Origin: Perkinsus chesapeaki
Lineage: Eukaryota > Perkinsozoa > Perkinsida > Perkinsidae
Length of the DNA: 44,574 nucleotides
Reading direction: 5' to 3'
NCBI GenBank assembly: GCA_013115145.1
Contig: JAAPAO010000270.1
Location: 1 to 44,574, forward strand
Below the pieces are notes generated by a model, which saw only the letters and a list, made by a program, of their open reading frames with translations, did no database searches and was not told the DNA's origin. A program made the translations under genes and the position numbers. Of the stretch, positions 37,713 through 44,574 are shown one piece after another. Within the stretch, counting starts at the first letter, position 1; each line of letters begins with the position of its first letter.

Positions 37713-40700
37713 ATGTTCAACAACGTTATCAACTATCTGACCAGCAATAAGCTAGTGAGCTCCTATAATGTTGATAAGGAGCCGGCCTGCTATGGGAACG
37801 AGCTGAGATGGAAGGTAGTGATCATAGGCAAGAGGGAGGAGACGAAGAGTTTGAAGGCTTTTGATAACGATACGGAAAGCCATCCGTCTCCGATAGAACA
37901 GTGGAGTGATAAAATTTAATATAGCTATTTATGGTTGATGACTTTGTTATATGTTGTATTAGTATGTCTGATCTATCAGTGATCAGACAGGTATGTAACA
38001 TTCGCCAACTATTGACTTCCCTCTTCCGAGCCAACTGGAGGGTAGGAAGTCCGTTTCAATGGTGGAAGAGAAATCTATCGTAGATCTATCTTTCTTTATC
38101 TTCCTTGGTCTATTAACCTAAACTTGCTATGAGGCTTGAAGGCCCTGCTGCTGGGCAGCCAGCCAGGCGCCTTAAGGTGGTCTAATGGAAATTTTCTGAC
38201 GGTATGATTCTGAAGATCTGGCCAGAGGGAAAAAGGGGTTTTCTTGGGTATAAATAAAGTACATTAGTGTTGGTAGTCTTCAATTCTTACTGAGTTCGCT
38301 GTGATAGAAATATGTGCAGTAATGAGTGCTGCTGCTGGTCTGTAACTTAGTGGTATTATTCTCTGCATAAATGTGTGATGCTTATATTATATTACTGGTA
38401 TAATATATAATTAGATCTTATAGTGATGTCATTATACTACTTAAGCATCATAACAAGTGTAATCACGTTGGGCTTTGAGAGCACTGTGGAAGGCCAATAG
38501 AATCTTATTTCAGTTGTACAACGCTACACGGCAGAAGTCTAGTACGGCTGGGCCAGCCGCGGGGCCGGTGGGAGATGACACTTCCCTTACTGTTTTCCTA
38601 TTTGAAAAGAAGACACTCGATACGAGACAGTATCCTAAGGATTATAAGGATCAGGTTTGTCCATCGGGCGACCCAGGTTCGATCCCCGCATACGTTATTT
38701 TAGATATTGGCGTCCTTGCATCGAGAAGCTACGATATTGCAGCGGCTGCGGCATCCTAATATTCTATCTGTCATTGGTAGAACGGGTTAGTGTGGAGTAA
38801 ATCTCATTCGTCATCGTAGATCCTTTGAGCGACGAGCGGCAAACGATGGCATTTGTAACGAGGCGAGTGACGCAGACTTTGGGAACAATACTGGCGGTTG
38901 ATAGGAAACAATTATCATTGATAGAGATACAAACTGGTAGTGAAGGAGAGAGGAAGAAACCCGAGTTCAAGGGAAACCGGGATTTTAGACCCCCCGGGGG
39001 GGGTCTACTTGCTATGGCGGTTTATACACGGGGATGCAAATAAGGCCCTAGTTTGTGTTATTGTGTTTTCAACTGGTAGAGGTATAACTTGCAAGCTCCC
39101 TCGGCCTTAATAGCTTTTCACAACTTCCTTTCTGATAGAGGAGGGTGAGTCGCATTCGAGTGAAAGGAATGAACATACCGTAATCATTAGGGCGTAAAGT
39201 ATTCATGAACTGTAGTTGGATGATGATGTAGGGGACGTGTTACACATATACAGATAGAGTTATAAAGTGTATATCACATAATGTGAATCCAAGTTTGATT
39301 GCTCTTTGAGGGTCTAGTTGGCAACATGGTATCACAGATCAGGAAATTTGGAGGAAATTTGGTAGAATTGTTCAGCCCTTTTGGGTTGTGATTGATATAA
39401 TATTATCTCTTTGTTAGGTCTGTTGGATATAGCATCGGCCATAGAGTTCCTTCACCATGCCAATACCTGTCATTTAGGTCTCAGTCCAAGCGCGGTAGGT
39501 TGGGGTGGTGTGTGATGGAATCTTTATAGTGCGGAGTAAGATACGTTTGTTAGATACCAGAGAGTAGATGCAGTGAGGAATGAGTATTTGGATATCTTAC
39601 TTAGATCTTTGGGCTTTCTATAGTGGCAACTAGAAACGATGGATTTTGGAAATCTTTGTGGTGCGCAACTAGGAACGATTGATTGTGGAAATCTTTATAG
39701 TGCGCAACTGGCAATAAGATTCCTTGTTGATTTAGATATTCCTAACGCCTAATGGACGGTGGGTGTTGGGTGGGCTAGCATACAGTCAGTCGCCGGTAGA
39801 ACCGGGAAAGATGGTCCCTTGCCAAGTGAGGTTTAGAGGAATAGGAGGAATGGCCGGGGGGATGATTCTCAATGAGCCACCAATAAGGTAGGTAACCCGC
39901 GCAGGTTCGATTCCTGGCAGGTGCATTTTTAGATATGCAGCTCCCGAGATGACGAGCGGGTATAGCAGTACTTGTGGGCAGTGCAGCGATGTGTTCAGTT
40001 TTGGGATCCTTGCGTAAGTCGTGATTCCATGTTCGAGTGGTTACTTTGTATGTTTGAAGACCGTTCGACCAAGGTTCTATCCCTGGTGAGAGTCATTTTG
40101 CTTTGTTAATATTCTATTCATTTTTGGGTCCTATTTGCCTATCAAGTCTTTTGTCGAACTGTCCATGAGTTAAATCCTCTCGTCGAATCGCTACGGTACA
40201 GACACTGTATCCACTGTTGGCATCGCAAAAAATGTGGCAAAAATTGAACCGAGTTTTGTAAAGCTTCCTCGGAAGTTTTTATTTTTCCGCCAACACCGTA
40301 GTTACGCTAAGATGAACTTAGCCACTTAGCCACTTAGCCTTACTTCGGCCACTTCGTACACTCGTAGCAAGTTGATCTTTACTAATGACTCCGTATACAC
40401 ATACCTTATATTTCAGCAAAATCAGCATGGGAGCTTTTCTCAAAGCATTGTTGTAGTTACGAGCTTTTCTCAAAGCATTGTTGTAGTTACGAGCTGTCTT
40501 TAACTATTGTTTTAGTTACGAGCTGTCTTTAACTATTGTTGTAGTTACGAGCTGTCTTTAACTATTGTTGTAGTTACGAGCTTTTCTCGAAGGATCGTCA
40601 GCCGCTGCTATCACGGGTAACACCGGGTGCAGATCCCACAGTGCATCAACGTGAAGTCCAGTAAGTGACTTTGGGAATTCTGACTCTTGTTGACTGGCAT

Positions 40701-43629
40701 CTTAGGAATGCTTTGCCGTTGAAGGAGGAGAATGGCCAGATCGATAACTCTGTTTTATTTGCGGTAAGTTTAATAGAAAGTTCGATATTTGACATAAGTA
40801 TCTTAAACCTAGTGGAGTGTGAGATTCCAGTGAGGACTTTACACAGAGTATATTTCCAGGGTTGCACATAATACGTAGCTATTAATAGCGGTTATGAAGT
40901 GCATATTAGTAGACAACGTTAGATTAGTGTTGGGGGTTATATAGTTGAAATGGTAGCTTTAAAAGAATCGTGAACTGTGTGAAATGGCGAACATTGTTCT
41001 GCCGAGATGTGCGTTAGTGGCATGAGTGTAGGTTTGACTACCATATTCACATAGACTGTTAATATGCATTGTCTCATAATGAGATATAATTATATTAAAT
41101 TAATACTAATATCATTAATTACCTGAATTGCTGATAGCTCAGCTTGATATTATCAACACCTGAGAATCTCCAATGGAGATTCACTCTTAGTAGCATCGTT
41201 ACTGTATAATACGTTATTGATTCTCTCGGCATCGCTCTATGATAGGTTATGTTAGTCTGTATGATTTCATTTTCCCTTTTTTCCATCAGTTACTACAGTC
41301 CATGACTCAACCTGATCCTAGCCGCCGATGTACAATAGAATCGTTCCTGAACTCTGAGTACTTTAACGACATCAACATCAAGGTATCCACTCCTTCCTCT
41401 GACGTTTCCTTCCACCAGGGGACTTTAATTTAACATTACTCATGGAATCGTCCTGAGAAAATTGTTAAGTACGCCAATGTCCACAGGAATGTCTAATCCA
41501 ACATCTAAGGTGAACCTACTGAAGGTCTGTGTCTTGGTGTGATGCTGCACGCTTCATAATATGGTCCAACGTAATTAGTATATCAGACCCTCACTTTTGC
41601 TTCTTTAAAGATGTATTCTTAAAATATGTGAAGTTATTCGGGTGTGATGCATTTAAGAACCTTACTCATTACAGCTTCTCCTTCTTCTCCAAATTAACTT
41701 GTATAAAAATATGGCCTTGAATAAGCGTATTTACATGGTTAGACTGCGCACTTGCAATGTGTTGCTTCTACTTTTTGAAGTTGCAATTAGAAATCTTTTC
41801 AGGCACTTCGATTTTTGGAGACTTTATCAGAGAAAGATGATGCGGCCCGAATAGCTTTTCTGAGAGGTAGGCAGGACTCCTACCCATTTCTATGCGTTAT
41901 TATTTCTAACATTCGTTATTATTATTATTCAACTATTTATTATTTCTAACATTCGTTATTATTTTTATTCAACTATTCATCATTTTTAACATTCAACGCT
42001 GTATCGGCCTAAAGCTCTCCCTTTTCTACAGACAGGATGGCATCCTACATTCAGCATTCGTCGCCTAGCTCTTTGAGTGAGAATTTCTTCTTGTGTGGTG
42101 CAGGCAATTAGGCGAAAATTTTTGCAGTGGGATGGCCAAGAGGCTCTTGGAACCCCCGCTGCCCTGCTCACCTTCAAGTTTTGAAATTCCGACCTTTTAT
42201 CAAAGTGCAAGGGTTTGCCGCTTGGACATTTATACGGCTTTATTATTGACTCAGCACTCGAGCCTCGACGACTCTTGTTCCCTTCAGGTCTTCCTAGGTT
42301 GCTCAACGACAAAAATTGTCCTCTCGTTGCCAGCCCTCATCTAATTAGGGAAAGGATATTGCCACCGCTTGCTGATGTAAGAGGTGCTCCGTGGCGTGTT
42401 TTTACAATATTCCTCTCAGGTTGCCCTGTCGTTCCCAGCGCTGTGGTCCTCAGCTTTACCGTGTTTGATCACAGCGTTGAAGTACGATGGTGTATGTGAC
42501 CCGCAATACTTCCAGGAAAGAATCTGGCCTCGAATTCGACCACTGTTTAGCGCGAAGGAGATATCAGTCGGTAGGCTCATTAACTGTGATGGTTTATTTG
42601 CTTGTGGGAAGTATGGTATTCACTAAAGGTTCTTGTGAACAAGTCGCATAGCTTATGATGCTTATTCCCAAGAACGGGTGTCCACTACCGAGCGTACTTC
42701 TTGGTTTTATACAAGGTTTTTATTCCTAGTGCGTGGCGTCAAAAATTCCACTTACTATTTTTAAAGCTGACGACCTCATCAAGCAGCCTATTAAGTCTAG
42801 GTCTCGAGGTGTTGGTAACTGTGTTGGCGAAGATTTAACATATGTCTATTTTGGACTCTGAAAATCGATCACGCTGTATATTAACATATAATGCACTCAG
42901 AGCGGTTTTTCCTCTTTCAGAATGTGTAACGATCCTCATTCGGAATCTGGATTTATTTATTAACAACACGACTGCGAAGGATGCCAGTGATGTGTTGGTG
43001 CCGTTTGTTTTGAGGTGTATTGAGCTTAAGGAGGATACCATCATACAGGAAGTGAGACGGACAGTTTCACGGGAAAACTCCACCAACGATCCGAATCGAA
43101 GTATTGAATCAATAGTTTGGTTCGGATCGATGGTGAGATTCTTCCAATAGTATTGATTATTGAATCTTGCCAATTCAATAGTATTGATTATTAAATCTTT
43201 CCATTCAATAGTATTGATTGCTCCACGATGCATCAACAGCACACGCAGTTGATGCCGGACGTCTCCGGTTGCTGACCTTCGATCGTAACAGAAGAAAGTG
43301 CTCTCTTTCATTTAGGTGTTTACTAGACTACCGCTCCTGCAACGACGGTTCGAGTACACCACATTACAGCATGTCCTGTTGCCTAGAATGCTCAAAATGA
43401 TGACTGATCCCAGTGAAGGTGTTCCTACTAGGATAAGGTGCCTTATTATCAACTGTATGCAAGAGATGCTACCAGTAAGGCGAAATGCGCTCTTTCTACT
43501 ACTTACAAATCTATCCTTGTTTTTTTTCATCAGCTTCTGAGGCAGAAACGAATTTTCCGGAATATATTGGTGTTCTCACCAGCACTGCCTTCAGGAGTTA
43601 ACTGTTTTTCGATGGCGTATTTAACATAG
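37713..43629 (+). CDS. SCYL2: SCYL2-type pseudokinase (N-terminal and central parts; 3' end uncertain)
   Basis: SCY1-like catalytically weak kinase; SCYL2 binds clathrin coats and acts in Golgi-endosome traffic in animals. Exons, all in frame: 37713-37814, 38514-38654, 38704-38776, 38820-38936, 39418-39494, 39736-39887, 39933-40013, 40706-40763, 41138-41203, 41290-41382, 41803-41866, 42288-42376, 42420-42570, 42921-43051, probably 43249-43260, 43316-43474 and perhaps 43534-43629. Matches run from RWKLYNATRQK, VFLFEKK, RLRHPNILSVIDPL and FLHHANTCHLGLSPSA to YAAPEM. The HRD motif is replaced by HLGLSP and DFG by GGLA, as in pseudokinases. The HEAT part follows: FLETLSEKDDAARIAFLRG, HLIRERILPPLAD and VLLPRMLKMM. 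The C-terminal tail is not securely found and may run past 43629. Confidence 0.83.
38674..38703 (+). repeat. tRNA-3'-end-like motif, copy II (SCYL2-like intron 2)
   Basis: CAGGTTCGATCCCCGC, then a stretch ending in ATTTTAG, which is the splice acceptor of the 49-nt intron 38655-38703. The intron is fixed by the join YKDQ to ILASLHREA. Confidence 0.65.
39627..39708 (+). repeat. Intronic minisatellite, 39-bp unit
   Basis: Two copies at 39627-39665 and 39666-39704, slightly diverged, plus the start of a third (CAAC). Each carries GGAAATCTTT. Lies inside SCYL2-like intron 5 (39495-39735). A looser relative of the unit occurs near 39510. Confidence 0.75.
39902..39932 (+). repeat. tRNA-3'-end-like motif, copy III (SCYL2-like intron 6)
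   Basis: CAGGTTCGATTCCTGGC, then a stretch ending GCATTTTTAG, the acceptor of the 45-nt intron 39888-39932. The intron is fixed by the join PPIR to YAAPEM. Nearly two thirds of this intron is the motif. Confidence 0.68.
40023..40099 (+). repeat. tRNA-like element, copy IV (Ser-like), in SCYL2-like intron 7
   Basis: A nearly full-length tRNA-like stretch: GATTCCA, D-arm with GAGTGGTTA, an anticodon-loop-like TTTGAAG, then CCAAGGTTCTATCCCTGG as T-arm (4 of 5 pairs), GAGAGTCA and TTTT. The acceptor stem pairs only in part (GATTCCA against GAGAGTC). It starts just after the splice donor at 40014. Best read as a decayed tRNA copy resembling tRNA-Ser. Confidence 0.5.
40431..40590 (+). repeat. Intronic minisatellite, 29-30-bp unit, about 5.4 copies
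   Basis: Units at 40431-40460, 40461-40490, 40491-40519, 40520-40548, 40549-40577 and a partial one to 40590. Each ends TTGTAGTTAC or a close variant and starts GAGCT. Units 1-2 and 3-5 form two sub-types, so both old and recent duplication occurred. Lies inside SCYL2-like intron 7 (40014-40705). Confidence 0.9.
41901..41994 (+). repeat. Intronic minisatellite, 40-bp unit
   Basis: Two full AT-rich copies (41901-41940, 41941-41980) and a partial third. Each contains CTAACATTCGTTATTATT or a variant. Lies inside SCYL2-like intron 11 (41867-42287). Confidence 0.8.
43088..43225 (+). repeat. Intronic hairpin plus 30-31-bp tandem repeat
   Basis: Hairpin arms GATCCGAA (43088-43095) and TTCGGATC (43121-43128) with a smaller inner TATTGA/ATCAATA pairing. 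Then CAATAGTATTGATT recurs at 43145, 43176 and 43206, a period of 31 then 30. All within the intron after 43051. Confidence 0.75.
43249..43260 (+). other. Candidate 12-nt microexon of the SCYL2-like gene
   Basis: TTGATGCCGGAC (LMPD) sits between a good acceptor (CACACGCAG) and GTCTCC. It keeps phase 0 on both sides and gives EDTIIQE-LMPD-VFTRLPLL. Skipping it also keeps frame, so it is unproven. Confidence 0.35.
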
Positions 43630-43980
43630 CAACCCAATGGCTTGTGGACTCCTTGCATGAAGTGTAGTGACTGGTGACTGCTGCGGCTGAGAACTGCTCC
43701 GGTCATATTCCAGCGAATCGTCTCTCAACTGGTTACGGTATTACTCATTATAAAATGGATATCCTACAATGCGTCCGCGTCTGTGGGCAAGTCGATTAAA
43801 ATTGGATATTAGGCATTGAAATGACGACTATGATCCAAAACCTTCACGACTGAAGCTACGAGACGGGGGAATCGATAAGTATAATTTGTATTTTGGATTT
43901 GTAAACGATAACAGTTTGTAACAACTAATGGTGTCCATTTTTAAGCAAGATGGATCCGTTCAAGCTGTTCCTCTTCCAAG

Positions 43981-44058
43981 GTACTGGATAACTCAACCGT
44001 CGTTGGTCCATTACTGAAGGCTTTGACAGAGACTACGGCCACGGATGGTTCTTCGCAA
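43981..44058 (+). CDS. Candidate exon, gene unknown
   Basis: Phase-0 exon between TTCCTCTTCCAAG and GTAAGG, 26 codons starting VLDNSTVVGPLLKAL. It looks like a helix of a HEAT-type protein, so it may be a late exon of the SCYL2-like gene. A further exon-like piece (FRNLTLLVKHLTTA) follows at about 44190-44231. No clean join was found. Confidence 0.35.
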
Positions 44059-44428
44059 GTAAGGGAGAAGGAGTTTGTGGTCTATTTCTGTGGACTTGAC
44101 TTCATAGAACGCCATATAAAAAAGAGTATCACTTTGCATCGGTTGTCTACCCGATTGCGAGATATGTTCTTATCTTCTTCGGGAGAGTTCCGAAACTTAA
44201 CACTTCTCGTCAAGCATCTCACCACGGCCCGTAATGGAAAGCTTTAGAAGTTTATTTTAGATCTTGAACTGTCTTGCTTTCCACAAACAGCGGCTTATTT
44301 GGTCGCTTTCACTGAAAGCGACTCGCTCTGGTGGAAAACTGTGAGATTCCCTGGTGCGCCGCTATCCCTCATGGTTGTCCGTGTGTTCGAATCCTTCATA
44401 GACAGAGACATGAATGCAAAATGGCAAC

Positions 44429-44574
44429 TGCACGCACTGAAATAGAGCGTTATTAATATGATTATCTGTGGATTCTTATATAGGTTTATAAGGGACATTA
44501 CTGCACGCACTGAAATAGAGCGTTATTAATATGATTATCTGTGGATTCTTATATAGGTTTATAAGGGACATTAC
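44429..44574 (+). repeat. 73-bp tandem duplication at the window end
   Basis: Two identical 73-nt copies, 44429-44501 and 44502-44574, each beginning TGCACGCACTGAAATAGAG. The second copy ends exactly at the last base of the window. Confidence 0.95.

Noticed and set aside
44340-44400. Another tRNA-like copy with GTTCGAATCC
   Set aside because: The flanking stems do not pair and there is no T-run or CAG; a match by chance is more likely.

Overview
The window is eukaryotic nuclear DNA, packed with protein genes that are cut by many spliceosomal introns. Every intron I could place by keeping reading frame and protein family in register is GT-AG, and many are only 38-52 nt long. The gene content suggests a flagellate alveolate, most likely a Perkinsus-like perkinsozoan. 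The clues are an outer-arm axonemal dynein, an RRM protein of a layout I associate with dinoflagellates and their relatives, and an intronless secreted pepsin-type protease. The taxon is an inference; the genes are read directly.

Layout. 420-21199 (+): a complete 42-exon outer-arm dynein heavy chain of beta type, 4,575 residues. 21200-23911: mostly non-coding, with an odd CGCG-rich patch at about 22530-23035. 23912-25009 (-): a single-exon secreted aspartic protease. 25322-26157 (+): a doubtful, possibly broken secreted-protein gene. 26852-28343 (-): an eight-exon SIL1-type ER nucleotide exchange factor ending in KDEL. 28609-30738 (-): a protein kinase with a PH-like N-terminal part, its C-lobe exons only partly resolved. 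31083-33389 (-): a twelve-exon glutamine-rich protein with a C-terminal RRM. 34502-36799 (+): an eight-exon aldo-keto reductase with all four catalytic residues. 37713-about 43629 (+): a SCYL2-type pseudokinase, possibly running further. The window ends in a 73-bp tandem duplication.

The genes do not form a pathway. Dynein serves the flagellum. SIL1 and the protease belong to the secretory route. The SCYL2-like protein probably serves clathrin traffic. The reductase and RRM protein are housekeeping or regulatory.

The most unusual signal is in 33.8-40.1 kb. Five copies of a roughly 30-nt motif resemble the 3' end of a tRNA gene: T-arm (core CAGGTTCGA), acceptor-like stretch, then a T-run. Three lie in confirmed short introns, and in two of these the T-run plus AG is the splice acceptor. 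Several SCYL2-like introns also carry private minisatellites.
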